From: JAEZBP01 sp963832725
GTDB taxonomy: Bacteria > Myxococcota_A > Polyangia > Polyangiales > Sandaracinaceae
Assembly: GCA_963832725.1 (NCBI GenBank)
Contig: CAWHVG010000005.1
Coordinates: forward strand, 2,108,001-2,172,000
Reading direction: 5' to 3'
DNA length: 64,000 bases
The translations under genes and the position numbers were made by a program. The notes below the pieces were generated by a model that saw nothing but the letters and a program-made list of their open reading frames with translations, had not been told where the DNA came from and did not search any database. Shown in pieces: positions 1 through 8,633 of the stretch. How positions within the stretch are numbered: position 1 is the stretch's first letter; each line of letters begins with the position of its first letter.

Positions 1-500
1 GCCGCACAGAACGCCGGCAGCTCCACCGCGTCGCGCAGGTTCGCGGTGGTCAGCGCCGTCCCGAGCTCCACCCGGAGGCCCGCCGCGGCGGCCCGCTCGG
101 CCCCGCGCAGGGTCAGCTCGAACGCGCCGGCGACCTCCGTGATGGCATCGGAGGCCTCGGCCGCCGGGGCGTTGAGCGCCACGCGCGCCGTCGTCAGCCC
201 CGCCTCCACCAGCGCCTCGGCGCGCCCGGGGTAGGCGAGGATCATCGCGTTCGTCTCGAGGATCACCTCCTCGATCCCGGCCTCTCGCGCGGCCCGGACG
301 TGGCCCGGCAGCCTCGGATCGAGCGTCGGCTCGCCTCCGCTGATCACCAGCGTCTTGGCGCCCTGCGCGGCGGCGGCGCGGATCTCGCCTCGAATGCGGG
401 GCAGGGCCGTGAACCCGCGCTCGTCCTGCGGCCTCCGGAACGTGCAGAAGCCGCAGTGCTGGTTGCACGTGTAGTTGGTGAAGACGGTCGCGGTATCCAT
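1..500 (-). CDS. Radical SAM domain protein (3' end outside window)
   Basis: Reading the minus strand from the ATG at 498-500 gives an open frame to the window edge, beginning MDTATVFTNYTCNQHCGFCT. The CNQHCGFC stretch (residues 12-19) is the CxxxCxxC motif that binds the radical-SAM 4Fe-4S cluster. About 40 residues later ISGGEPTLDP gives the GGEP motif that contacts the amino group of SAM. These two motifs are diagnostic of the superfamily, but the substrate-specific C-terminal part lies beyond the window, so the reaction is unknown. The motif begins only 12 residues from the start, so there is no N-terminal accessory domain. The gene points away from the HAD phosphatase on the same strand, with about 220 bp between them. 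Confidence 0.85.
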   Translation of the reverse strand, partial: MDTATVFTNYTCNQHCGFCTFRRPQDERGFTALPRIRGEIRAAAAQGAKTLVISGGEPTLDPRLPGHVRAAREAGIEEVILETNAMILAYPGRAEALVEAGLTTARVALNAPAAEASDAITEVAGAFELTLRGAERAAAAGLRVELGTALTTANLRDAVELPAFCA

Positions 501-719
501 CGGAGACCCCGCGAAGTCTAGCAGTCGGGTGAAGTACCGAGCCCGAAGGAAATCCGGACCCTCTCGCGACCTCGGACCGAGCCTCGCCGAGATGGCGTGC
601 AGCCTGTCGGGCGTGGCGAAGCGACACGGCGTATCGCGAGGACCGACGCGGTCCCGACGAGCGGAGCCCGCCGACTCGCCGAGCGCCAATCTCACGACGC
701 GGCCGCAGAGGGCGTTCGC

Positions 720-1370
720 TCAGCGGGGCAAGCGCGCGGTCAGCTCGCGCGGCTCGGAGAGCGCCCACACCCGCGGGTCGAGCTTCTCTCGGATCCGCTG
801 GCGATCCTCGGGCGGGCGGCACCAGAGCGCGGACGCGCCGACCATGCCCGCGCGGTGTGCCGCCTCGACGTCCATCGGCGTGTCGCCGACGTAGACCGCC
901 TCGTGCGCCTCGAGTGCCCAGCTCGGCGAGCGCCCGCACCAGCCCGGTCGGGTCGGGCTTGGGCGCCGGGACGTCGTCCTCGAGCACCACCACGTCGAAG
1001 AAGGGCTCAGGTCGACGGTGCGGCAGGTCGCCTCGAACGCGCGCCGGCTCTTGCCGGTCACGATCCCCATCGGGACGCCGCGCGCCTTCAAGTCCTCCAG
1101 CATCTCGGGCACGCCCTCGAAGAACCCGCCGAGCAGCTCGCCCACCATCGCTTCGTAGGTCTCGCAGACGAGGCCGTGCACCCGATCGCCGAGCTCCTCG
1201 CCCAGCCACTCGAGCAGGAAGAGGCGCTCCGACGCCGGCCGGCGGCGCATCATCTCGCCCCAGCTCGGCGGCGTGTCCAGCGCCGAGGCGAACGCCCGGC
1301 GATAGCACTCCAGGTAGAGCGCGCCGGAGTCGATCAGGGTTCCGTCGAGGTCGAAGAGCACCGCTCGCAT
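720..1370 (-). CDS. HAD-family phosphatase, phosphoglycolate-phosphatase-like (compensated frame slips)
   Basis: The product begins MRAVLFDLDGTLIDSG. The FDLDGT motif supplies the aspartate nucleophile (D7) and acid/base (D9) of the haloacid dehalogenase family. MGIVTGKSRRAF provides motif II/III region residues and VGDTPMDVEAAHRAGM is the C-terminal Mg-binding motif. Length (about 216 residues) suits a Gph/PGP-like small-molecule phosphatase; the true substrate cannot be told from sequence. Between about 960 and 1012 the reading frame leaves and rejoins the family sequence: the other frame reads DVVVLEDDVPAPKPDPTG, the expected motif III region with its conserved Lys. One base is missing and one is extra about 100 bp apart, so this is probably sequencing error rather than a pseudogene. 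An in-frame extension to 1502 is possible, but the family start is at 1370. Confidence 0.82.
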   Translation of the reverse strand: MRAVLFDLDGTLIDSGALYLECYRRAFASALDTPPSWGEMMRRRPASERLFLLEWLGEELGDRVHGLVCETYEAMVGELLGGFFEGVPEMLEDLKARGVPMGIVTGKSRRAFEATCRTVDLSPSSTWWCSRTTSRRPSPTRPGWCGRSPSWALEAHEAVYVGDTPMDVEAAHRAGMVGASALWCRPPEDRQRIREKLDPRVWALSEPRELTARLPR

Positions 1371-1539
1371 GCGGCGGAGCATGCCCCGAACGAGCGTCCA
1401 CGCCAGCGACGGAAGCTCCGGCCCGGGCCCGTGACGAAGACCGCGGCCGGAGGTCCGCCGTCCCGTCGCGGGCTGGCCGAGCGACTCGCCCCCGTCCGGC
1501 ACCGAGGCCGAGGATCGCTCGCCGCTTGGAGCCGAGCGA

Positions 1540-1571
1540 CCCGATCGTTCGCGGAAGCGTCCGCGATCGGG
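1540..1571 (-). terminator. Hairpin immediately downstream of uridine kinase
   Basis: CCCGATCG (1540-1547) pairs perfectly with CGATCGGG (1564-1571), with a nested CGGA/TCCG stem between them. It begins one base past the uridine kinase stop codon. No clear U-tract follows, so it may work as a GC-rich terminator or simply stabilise the 3' end. Confidence 0.5.
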
Positions 1572-1572
1572 C

Positions 1573-2190
1573 TCAGGCCTCGGCGACGGCGCGGAGCTTG
1601 GCCAGGATCAGATCGAGCGCCACGCGGTTTCGGCCGCCCTCGGGGATGATCAGGTCCGCATAGGCCTTCGAAGGCTCCACGAACTGCAGGTGCATCGGCC
1701 GCACGGTCGCGTAGTACTGCTCGCGGATCGACGCGAAGGTGCGCCCGCGGTGCTCCAGATCGCGGCGGATGCGGCGGAAGACCCGGATGTCCGGCGGCGT
1801 GTCCACGAAGAGCTTGAGATCGAGCTGCTCGCGAAGGCGCGGTTCCACGAACACGAGGATCCCCTCCACCACGATCACCCGCCGCGGCTCGACGCGCTCG
1901 GTCTCTTCGCTCCGGCGGTGCCGCTTGAAGTCGTAGACGGGCGTGTCGATGGCGTCGCCGGCCTTCAGCTTCGCCAGGTGCTCGATCAGGAGCTCGGTCT
2001 CGAGCGAGTCCGGGTGGTCGAAGTTGAGCTTGCAGCGCTCCTCGTAGCTGAGCTCCGCGCGGTCCCGGTAGTAGTTGTCGTACTGGATGATCCCGACGTG
2101 CTCGGGCGGGAGCGCCTGCACGATCCGCTCCGCGACGGTCGATTTCCCGGACCCGGTCCCTCCCGCGACGCCGACGACGTAGGCAGCCAT
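1573..2190 (-). CDS. udk: Uridine kinase
   Basis: A 205-residue protein of normal family length. It carries the P-loop GGTGSGKST (residues 10-18), the IIQYDNYYRD stretch that matches the uridine-kinase DxDxFY-type nucleoside-binding region, FDHPDSLE, YDFKRHRR and VIVVEGILVF (Walker B), and the lid motif RRIRRDLEHRGR. The enzyme phosphorylates uridine and cytidine with ATP or GTP in pyrimidine salvage in the cytoplasm. The frame is intact, which contrasts with the slipped HAD gene next to it. The ATG is at 2188-2190. It is followed directly by a hairpin, so it is probably a single-gene unit or the end of a transcript. Confidence 0.95.
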   Translation of the reverse strand: MAAYVVGVAGGTGSGKSTVAERIVQALPPEHVGIIQYDNYYRDRAELSYEERCKLNFDHPDSLETELLIEHLAKLKAGDAIDTPVYDFKRHRRSEETERVEPRRVIVVEGILVFVEPRLREQLDLKLFVDTPPDIRVFRRIRRDLEHRGRTFASIREQYYATVRPMHLQFVEPSKAYADLIIPEGGRNRVALDLILAKLRAVAEA

Positions 2191-2383
2191 CGGCCGCTAG
2201 ATACCACGAAGCGGGTCCCCAGGCGGCTCTGGGTCGCGCTTGCCGGCAATTTGACCGCTCTCACGGGGCAGGGTACCGGAAGGGGCTGCCACCGCTCGGA
2301 CGTTCAGGGTCCGGGTGTGCAGTTGTCAGGGCTCGTCGGGCCGGTGTGGCCCGCGCGGCGGTTTCCGCTGCAATCTCGAGAGG

Positions 2384-3560
2384 ATGCCGATGTCCGAGAC
2401 GGCCGAGCACGACGAGACGCTTCAGGATTACGGGCCGCCCGCGTCGCTCGTCAGCCGAGCAGGAGACGGTCGCCGAGCCGCCGAAGAAGGGGCCGCGGTC
2501 GGCCAAGAGCTGGATCATCCTGGCGCTCAAGGTCGCCGTCTCGAGCTTCGGTCTCTACCAGGTCTACGGCAGACCGTCGCGGCCAAGGACGGCCTCGACG
2601 AGCTGACGTCCCGGACCTCCAGCGCTTCGGTGGCGCTGGTTCGCGGCCGCGGCTGAGGATGCAGCTCGTGGCCATCGGCTTCGCGGTCCGCGTTGGCGGG
2701 TGATGCTGGACGGCCAGGGCATCCAGGCGCGAGGTGGAGCTTCCTCGTCCCCTCCTTCATGATCGGCCGCTTCTGGGGCGCGTTCACGCCGGGCGGGCTC
2801 GGCCTCGATGGGTGGAAGCTCTTCGACGTCGGCGCAGCAGACGCAAGAAGCCGGCGCGCGCGACCGCGGTGGCGAGGGTCGAGAAGGTCCTCGGCCAGCT
2901 CTCGTTCGGCGTCGTGGTCATGCTGGCCGAGCGCCTCGGGCTTCGCTTCATCGGCACCGAAGGCGTCATCCTGGTAACGTCTTCTTCGTCGTCCTGGTCA
3001 GCGTTGGGATGACGCTGCTGTCGCGAAGCCGAGCCCTCTTCCGACCGCTCTTCCGGCTCCTGCCGCGCCAGGTCGAACCGCGCTTCAGACGCTGATCCTG
3101 ACGCGGTCTGCGCCTACCACGGCAAGGGCCGCCGCTCGCGCGCGCCGTCGCTTACGGCGTCGGGGTCCACGCGTTCAACAACCTCATTTACGTCTGCGCG
3201 GCGCGGGCAATGCGGCTCGAGCTGATCATCCAGCTGGTGTTCTTCGCCTCGTCGATGAGATCATGGCGACGCTGGTGCCGATCTCGGTCAACGGCGTCGG
3301 CGTCCGCGAGGCAGCCGCCGCGGTCGCGCTCTACCCGCCGTCGGTCTGAGCGAAGCGCAGGCGGCGCTGATCCCGACCGTCGGATTCAGCGCCGAGATGC
3401 TGGTCAGCCTGACTGGCATCGCGTTCCTCCTCGCACGCCGCGCCGCAACGACGAGGTCACGGGCCTGACCGTCGAGGACGCCGACCGCGAAGACAAGTCA
3501 CTACGCCGAGCTGCCGGAGATTCCCGAGGACGCAGTGGCCGAGCCGCGTGCGCGGTCTGA
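2384..3560 (+). pseudogene. Lysylphosphatidylglycerol synthase-type TM protein (UPF0104/flippase-like), multiply frame-slipped
   Basis: Joining the three plus frames recovers one polytopic membrane protein. It starts MPMSETAEHDETLQDYGP, then SAKSWIILALKVAVSSFGLY, WSFLVPSFMIGRFWGAFTPG, GQLSFGVVVMLAERLGLRFI and finally PISVNGVGVREA. The last motif, proline followed by a GxGxRE signature, is typical of the LPG_synthase_TM/AglD (PF03706) family of lipid-transfer or flippase-like proteins. At least five single-base slips are needed between about 2460 and 3500. Either the locus is decayed or sequence quality is poor here; neighbouring slips favour error. The C-terminal tail, about DREDKSHYAELPEIPEDAV, appears to overlap the GTG start of the following sulfatase-family gene, suggesting co-transcription. 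The family's cellular role in this organism is not determinable. Confidence 0.6.
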
Positions 3561-5502
3561 GCATCGGCGCGGGCGCGGGCCTGCTGGCCGGGACCATCGT
3601 CGGCCTGGTCGAGGGCGGCGTGGTGGTCGCCGACGGCGGCGGCCGGGTCGGGTACGGCGTGCTGGCCTACGGCGCCATCGCCTACGCAATCTTCTGCGGC
3701 CTCGGCGGCGCGGCGCTCGGGCTCGCCTCCGCCTGGAGCGGCCGGCTGATGCGGCGCGAAGCCGTGCCGGAGCCGCAGGCCTACGCGCGGACCACCGCGT
3801 TCCTGGTCGCCTTCCTCGGCCTGGCGCTCGGCGCCTTCCGCATCCGCCGCGACGTCTTCCACGAGGAGCTCGTCTGGAAGAGCAAGGAAGGCATCCTCGT
3901 CTTCCTCGGCTGCGCGGCGGGCGCGCTCTTGATCTTCCTCGTGCTCTCGTTCCTGCTCCGCGTGTGGACCAGCGGGCGGGTCGGCCGCTTCATGCTGAGC
4001 GCGTGGGGCTCGCCCGCGCTGGTCGCGGCCATCGTCGCCGGGGTGGGCGGCTTCACCCTCTTCGCCGGCCGCCCCGCTTCGGCCGAGCAGGGGGAGAACG
4101 CGCGACCGGCCGCCCCCGAAGGCGCGCCGAACGTCCTCTTCATCGTCGTCGACACCCTGCGCGCCGATCACCTGCCGGCCTACGGCTACGCGGACGGCCA
4201 CACGCCCGGCCTCGACCGCTTCGCCCAGGACGCCGTCCGCTACGACTTCGCGTTCTCCAACGCGAGCTGGACCCGGCCGAGCTTCGCCTCGATCCTCACC
4301 GGCCGCCACGCCTCCAGCCACGGCGTCATGGGCAAGCCGGACGCCCTGCCCGACGAGGTCACCACGCTGGCCGAAGCGCTCCACACCGGCGGTTACGCCA
4401 CGCGCGGCCTGATCACGAACTTCAACGTCGGCCCCTACTTCAACTTCCAGCAGGGCTTCGACAGCTACGAGTTCCTCGAGCCGGAGTTCGTGCTCGGCGC
4501 GGACGACTCGGCGGCCAAGCTCTTGCTCGTGCAGGCCATGCGGCAGGGCATCGAGAAGATCCGCGCCATGCGCGGCGCGGTCGAGCCGGGCACGGCCTAC
4601 CAGGACGCCGAGACCGTCAACCGCCACCTGCTCGAGCTCTTCGACGGCAGCCTCCGACGAGCGCGCCCTCGTTCACCTTCGTCGGCTACATGGACCCGCA
4701 CGATCCCTACTTCCCGCATCCCTACGACGGGAGCGGCTACGCGCGGGCGGCGCACCAGCACCCGGAGCTCGACGAGGCGCCGCGCCTGCTCGCGCTCTAC
4801 GACGGCGAGATCAGCTACTGGGACGCGCAGTTCGGCCACCTGATGGACGAGCTCCGCCGGCGCGGCCTCTACGACGACATGATGATCGTCGTCACCGCCG
4901 ACCACGGCGAAGAGCTCGGCGAGCACGGCGGCTTCTGGCACGGCACCACCCTCTACGACGAGCAGGTCCACGTGCCGCTCTTCGTGAAGCTACCGGGCAA
5001 CGAGCGGGCCGGCACTCACGTCAGCCATTGGGTGCAGAGCATCGATCTCATGCCGAGCGTCCTCCGCCAGGTCGGCCTCTCGATCCCCGAGGGCGTGCAG
5101 GGCGGCAACATCGAAGAGGGCAGCCCGCGCGTCTACGCGGAGGAGAGCCACGAGGGCAACATCCTCGAGAGCGTGCGCGAGCGGCGCGACTTCGAAGAGC
5201 TCAAGCTCATCACCGCCAACGCCGGCAACCCGCGCGGCCTCGCGCCGGTGGAGCTCTACCGCGTCGCCGACGACCCGGGCGAGCAGCACAACGTCGCCGA
5301 GACCGACGAGGACGACGTCCAAGCGCTGACCAGCACGATGGAGAACGAGCGCACCGCCGCGCGGATCGGTGCCGTCGAGCACGGCGAGAGCCAGGAGCTC
5401 GACCACGACGCCATGTGCCGCCTCTGCACCATCGGCTACGTCGACGCCGAGCAGTGCTGCGAGATCGGCTGCCTCTCCGGCGCCGCCTGCGAAGGCCACT
5501 GA
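3548..5502 (+). CDS. Membrane-anchored sulfatase/alkaline-phosphatase-superfamily enzyme (one frame slip)
   Basis: The N-terminal ~175 residues hold about five hydrophobic segments. A periplasmic catalytic domain starting APNVLFIVVDTLRADHLPAY follows. D202 and D207 are metal ligands, and the second metal site is TADHGEELGEHGGFWHG near the end of the domain. The catalytic motif is NASWTRPSFASILTG: the formylglycine Cys/Ser of CxPSR sulfatases is replaced by Thr (T242), and the Arg by Phe. That is the pattern of Thr-nucleophile phosphotransferases/hydrolases, so sulfatase activity is doubtful. The frame slips once near 4655 and continues as PTSAPSFTFVGYMDPHDPYF to the stop at 5502. The C-terminus is unusual: about 33 residues with seven cysteines (MCRLCTIGYVDAEQCCEIGC onward). 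The GTG start overlaps the upstream membrane gene. Confidence 0.8.
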
Positions 5503-5691
5503 GCGCAGGCCGCGGCGGTCGGTCCCGAGCCGAGCACGGTCAATGGTCTCGCGTCCTGAGCTTCCGAGCGAAGAGCGACCGAGGGAGTGCCGGCACGACC
5601 CACGTCGTGCGCAGAGTTCGGCGCAGGCGACGGAATCCGAAGTGATCGAGTGGTGCTGGTACGCCTTGGGCGGGGAGGATAGGGTATTGGC

Positions 5692-6576
5692 GTGTGTGAA
5701 GGACGACTCGAACACCTCCCCAACTCTGTCACTCGTATCCTCGAAGGGGCCCAGTCGCGCCGAGTTCGCCCCGGACCAGGCCTCGCAGGAGGAGTCCTCT
5801 CCGAAGTGTTCTTCGGTCGTCTAGCGCTTCAGCGCGTTTTCCGGTGCGCTCCAAGGGCGTGGGAACGTGCAAACGCCTCCTCCCAGGAGATCGTCGTCCA
5901 AGTGCGGACGGGGGTGTCGATTCGATTGCAGCGGGACGACGGAGAGTTGCGAGTTGCCAACGGTATCGTGGCGCTGGCAGCATTCGGTGATCCGACCGAC
6001 GTACCTCTCACATGGGTGCAGACCGGGAGGTTTCTGCCTGAACGAGTCACCCGATTCGATGGTAGCTCCAGCGTCGAGCCGATCATGGAGGACGTGCACT
6101 ATGACGGGTCATCGGGTTCGGAGGCCGAGCGGGTACTCCAGGCGCATGACCGTCCGCACTTTTCCGATGAGAACCAGGATTGGTTCGTCGACTCGACCGG
6201 CAGTAGCGCTCGATATGCGGATCGTGGGCTCTGGCTTGCACCCGTCAGGCACCCAAATGGTGAAATCGTATACGATGATCCGTCGTTGTCGTCGGCATAC
6301 GCTTTGTTCTTTGCTCGCCATGGAGACGTACATAGCGTGGAGAGTCGCGCCGAATTTCGCACGTACCTCTACCAGCGCCCGGGGCAGGCCCGCGCGTTCC
6401 CTGGGAGCCAGCCAATGGCCATGGTCGAATGGCGATATACCTGCGAAATCGCGCGGACAGAACAGGGCGGCTTGTGGCGTGCGGCCGCGCGGAGGGGGCG
6501 TGTCCTCCGGATCGTTCCAAGCCCATCTCCCCCGGCCTTGCTCGACGGTGCCATTCGACGGTATCCGGCCTTCTAA
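5692..6576 (+). CDS. Hypothetical protein, unrecognised
   Basis: An open frame of 294 codons from a GTG start to TAA, two bases ahead of the next lipoprotein gene. The central and C-terminal parts look protein-like: RFDGSSSVEPIMEDVHYDGS, QDWFVDSTGSSARYADRGLW, GEIVYDDPSLSSAYALFFAR. No family motif was recognised. No signal peptide is evident at the proposed start, and the first ~60 residues are of low credibility, so the real start may be further in. The DNA here is less GC-rich than its surroundings, which hints at horizontal origin or weaker constraint. Tight spacing to the following gene suggests a two-gene unit. Confidence 0.45.
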   Translation: MCEGRLEHLPNSVTRILEGAQSRRVRPGPGLAGGVLSEVFFGRLALQRVFRCAPRAWERANASSQEIVVQVRTGVSIRLQRDDGELRVANGIVALAAFGDPTDVPLTWVQTGRFLPERVTRFDGSSSVEPIMEDVHYDGSSGSEAERVLQAHDRPHFSDENQDWFVDSTGSSARYADRGLWLAPVRHPNGEIVYDDPSLSSAYALFFARHGDVHSVESRAEFRTYLYQRPGQARAFPGSQPMAMVEWRYTCEIARTEQGGLWRAAARRGRVLRIVPSPSPPALLDGAIRRYPAF

Positions 6577-6577
6577 A

Positions 6578-7225
6578 ATGGCGCGAATTCTGTTCCGGTG
6601 CTGGCTACTGCTCCTCCTCGGGAGCTGCGGCACCGGTCAGCCGAGCGTGAGACCGCCCGATAGCGAGCGGACCGGCGGAGCATCACCGAGGCGTTGGCCC
6701 AGCCTGTGCCATCGGATCGACGAGTCGGACTGCTGGCGCGCCCATTTCCCTGTCGAGGCCTGCGCCGATCCGGTGCATCCCGAGCTCGTGGGACTCTGGG
6801 GAGCGGACGAGCGCTGGACGCCGTCGAACTCGGAAGACCCCGACTTCACGCCTCGGCTCGTCTGGGACGGCTGCTACGCGACGGTCTGGGTCGACAGGCA
6901 CACGATCGAGGACCTCGGAGTCGAGTCGCTCGCCGACCTTCAGCGGCCGAGCGCCGCGACCCTCCCGGTTCATCGGCACTACGATCGGGCTCACCGCCTG
7001 CACGTTGCGTGGCGCGGCGACGCGATGTTCGCCGACTCTGATTTGACCGATGACTTCCCCATCGCCCGCCCATGGACCGCGCCCGACGGGAGCGTCCATT
7101 GGGCGGCGATTCGTGGTGAGAGGTTCGTGGTTCTGAGGCGCTTCGCGCCGCCAGACTGCCTCGACCGCGTCGGGTACGACCTCCTCTGCGCTCGCGACAT
7201 CCTTCCGCCCCGGCAGCGCGAGTAG
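6578..7225 (+). CDS. Putative lipoprotein, unknown function
   Basis: The ATG at 6578 is followed by MARILFRCWLLLLLGSCGTG, a short basic N-region, a Leu-rich core and a lipobox LGSC, so the mature protein should be lipidated at Cys17. The remaining ~200 residues contain several Trp and Cys residues (LCHRIDESDCWRAHFPVEAC, GLWGADERWTPSN, LVWDGCYATVWVDRHTIEDL, GSVHWAAIRGERFVVLRRF). The GLWG...W pattern resembles small lipocalin-like or META-type folds, but this is only a guess. It starts two bases after the preceding stop and is followed by the repeat-rich region. Confidence 0.6.
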   Translation: MARILFRCWLLLLLGSCGTGQPSVRPPDSERTGGASPRRWPSLCHRIDESDCWRAHFPVEACADPVHPELVGLWGADERWTPSNSEDPDFTPRLVWDGCYATVWVDRHTIEDLGVESLADLQRPSAATLPVHRHYDRAHRLHVAWRGDAMFADSDLTDDFPIARPWTAPDGSVHWAAIRGERFVVLRRFAPPDCLDRVGYDLLCARDILPPRQRE

Positions 7226-7242
7226 ATCGAGACCCACCCGCC

Positions 7243-7285
7243 GCGTGGATGACCCCACCGGTCGCGTGGATGACGCTCCCGGCGC
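7243..7285. repeat. Two isolated units of the 21-bp minisatellite
   Basis: Two copies of a GCGTGGATGACSCYMCC-type unit lie just after the lipoprotein stop. They match the long array that resumes at 7862. The duplicated 236-bp blocks therefore sit inside, or split, an older array. Confidence 0.7.
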
Positions 7286-7292
7286 GAACGCG

Positions 7293-7528
7293 GCCACCGG
7301 AGCCACGGGGTCCCGAGCACCCGCGCGAAGCGCGGCGGGTGCGGACCGCAGGCGCGGGCGAGCGCGACGCAGTCGCGCAACGCCCAAGGCGCCGGAGGTT
7401 CGCGCCCCGATGGGGTACGGCGCGACGAAGTCGCGCCAGGGGGCGCGCAGCCCCCTAAACAAACGATCACCGCGCACCACCTCCACCACGATTGTCGCGA
7501 CCAGCGCGCAAAGCCCAAGAGCGGCCAC
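7293..7528. repeat. 236-bp direct repeat, copy 1, with four perfect hairpins
   Basis: This block recurs at 7619-7854 with only a few substitutions and a constant offset of 326 bp. It contains, in order: GCACCC...GGGTGC enclosing GCGC-GAA-GCGC; GCGCGAC-GCA-GTCGCGC (7362-7378); GGCGCGAC-GAA-GTCGCGCC (7419-7437); and AGGGGGC-GCGCA-GCCCCCT (7438-7456). A loop-only change (GCA to CAA) in the second hairpin of copy 2 preserves the stem. Long open frames on both strands here look like by-products of GC richness. It resembles a REP/BIME-like or structured-RNA element rather than a gene. Confidence 0.85.
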
Positions 7529-7618
7529 CGCCTCGCTTCCATGATCCCACGCGCGCCGGGTGCGGACCGCAGCCCGCGGTCACCCTCCAGCGGGCTACCC
7601 GGCCGTCCACTACTGACA

Positions 7619-7854
7619 GCCACCGGAGCCACGGGGTCCCGAGCACCCGCGCGAAGCGCGGCGGGTGCGGACCGCAGGCGCGGGCGAGCGCGACCAAGTC
7701 GCGCAACGCCCAAGGCGCCGGAGGCTCGCGCCCCGATGGGGTACGGCGCGACGAAGTCGCGCCAGGGGGCGCGCAGCCCCCTAAACAAACGATCACCGCG
7801 CACCACCTCCACCACGATTGTCGCGACCAGCGCGCAAAGCCCAAGAGCGGCCAC
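7619..7854. repeat. 236-bp direct repeat, copy 2
   Basis: The second copy of the block at 7293-7528 has the same four hairpins. It is separated from copy 1 by a unique 90-bp spacer and runs almost directly into the 21-bp minisatellite. No terminal inverted repeats or target duplication were seen at its ends. Confidence 0.85.
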
Positions 7855-7861
7855 TACCCCA

Positions 7862-8190
7862 GCGCGTGGATGACCCCACCCCCCGCGTGGATGACGCCAC
7901 CGGCCGCGTGGATGACGCCACCACCCGCGTGGATGACGCCACCACCCGCGTGGATGACGCTACCCCCCACGTGGACGACGCCACCCCCCGCGTGGACGAG
8001 CACCCCGCCGCGTGGATGACGCCACCACCCGCGTGGATGACGGCACCGGCCGCGTGGATGACGCCACCCCTCGCGTGGATGACGCCACCCTTCGCGTGGA
8101 TGACGGCACCCTTCGCGTGGATGACGCCACCCTTCGCGTGGATGACGGCACCCTTCGCGTGGATGACGCCACCCTTCGCGTGGAGAACCC
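7862..8190. repeat. 21-bp tandem minisatellite, regular part (about 15 units)
   Basis: GTGGA recurs at 7866, 7887, 7908, 7929, 7950, 7971 and 7992, shifts by one base at 8012, then continues at 8033, 8054, 8075 and so on to 8180. The unit is GCGTGGATGACGCCACC plus four variable bases. Because 21 is divisible by three and the unit has no stop, several frames on both strands stay open and encode 7-residue repeats such as TRVDDAT or AWMTPPP. The one-base phase jump at 8012 argues against any of them being translated under selection. Confidence 0.9.
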
Positions 8191-8527
8191 GGTCCGATCC
8201 GTGGAGGGCGCTGGCTGCGTATGGAGAGCGGCCCCGAGCCCGTGGAGGAGGCTCGCGAGCCCCAGCCCGAGGGTCAGGAGCGCGTGGAGACGCCACCCGA
8301 GCGCGTGGACGAAGGCCGCACGCGTGTGGATGGGGCTCATCGCGGGTGGAGACGGCCGACGAGCCTGTGGAGACGCGCCACGTGCGCGTGGAGACCGCCG
8401 GCGAGCGCGTGGAGACAGGTCATGTGCGCGTGGAGACGGCCGCCGAGCGCGTGGAGACGGGCACCTGCCGCGTGGAGAGGAGCACGGCGCGCTTGGACGG
8501 CGCTCGGCTCGCGTGGACGGGGCCGAG
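8191..8527. repeat. Degenerate continuation of the minisatellite
   Basis: CGCGTGGAGAC-type cores continue with looser spacing (about 21 bp, with slippage) until about 8527. Units are diverged (GTGGAGACGGCCGAC, GTGGAGACAGGTCAT), which fits an ageing array edge. No gene is seen here. Confidence 0.7.
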
Positions 8528-8560
8528 GCGCTGCCTAACGGCAGATCAGGGGGGTCCAAG

Positions 8561-8598
8561 AACGAACGGAGGCAGCCCGAGGGCCGCCTCCGCTCGTT
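8561..8598 (-). terminator. Hairpin downstream of the 8634-9278 gene
   Basis: AACGAACGGAGGC (8561-8573) pairs with GCCTCCGCTCGTT (8586-8598) with one mismatch and a 12-base loop. It lies about 35 bp past the stop of the minus-strand gene. No U-tract is present, so termination is inferred from position and stem strength. Confidence 0.5.
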
Positions 8599-8633
8599 GC
8601 CAAGCCGATTCGCCGGACGAACCGAATGCTCGC

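Noticed and set aside
475..894. Plus-strand ORF antisense to the radical SAM/HAD junction
   Set aside because: Ser/Arg/Pro-rich composition typical of a GC shadow, and it overlaps two well-supported minus-strand genes.
7862..8190. CRISPR-like array
   Set aside because: Units are 21 bp head-to-tail with no unique spacers, and no cas gene is present in the window.
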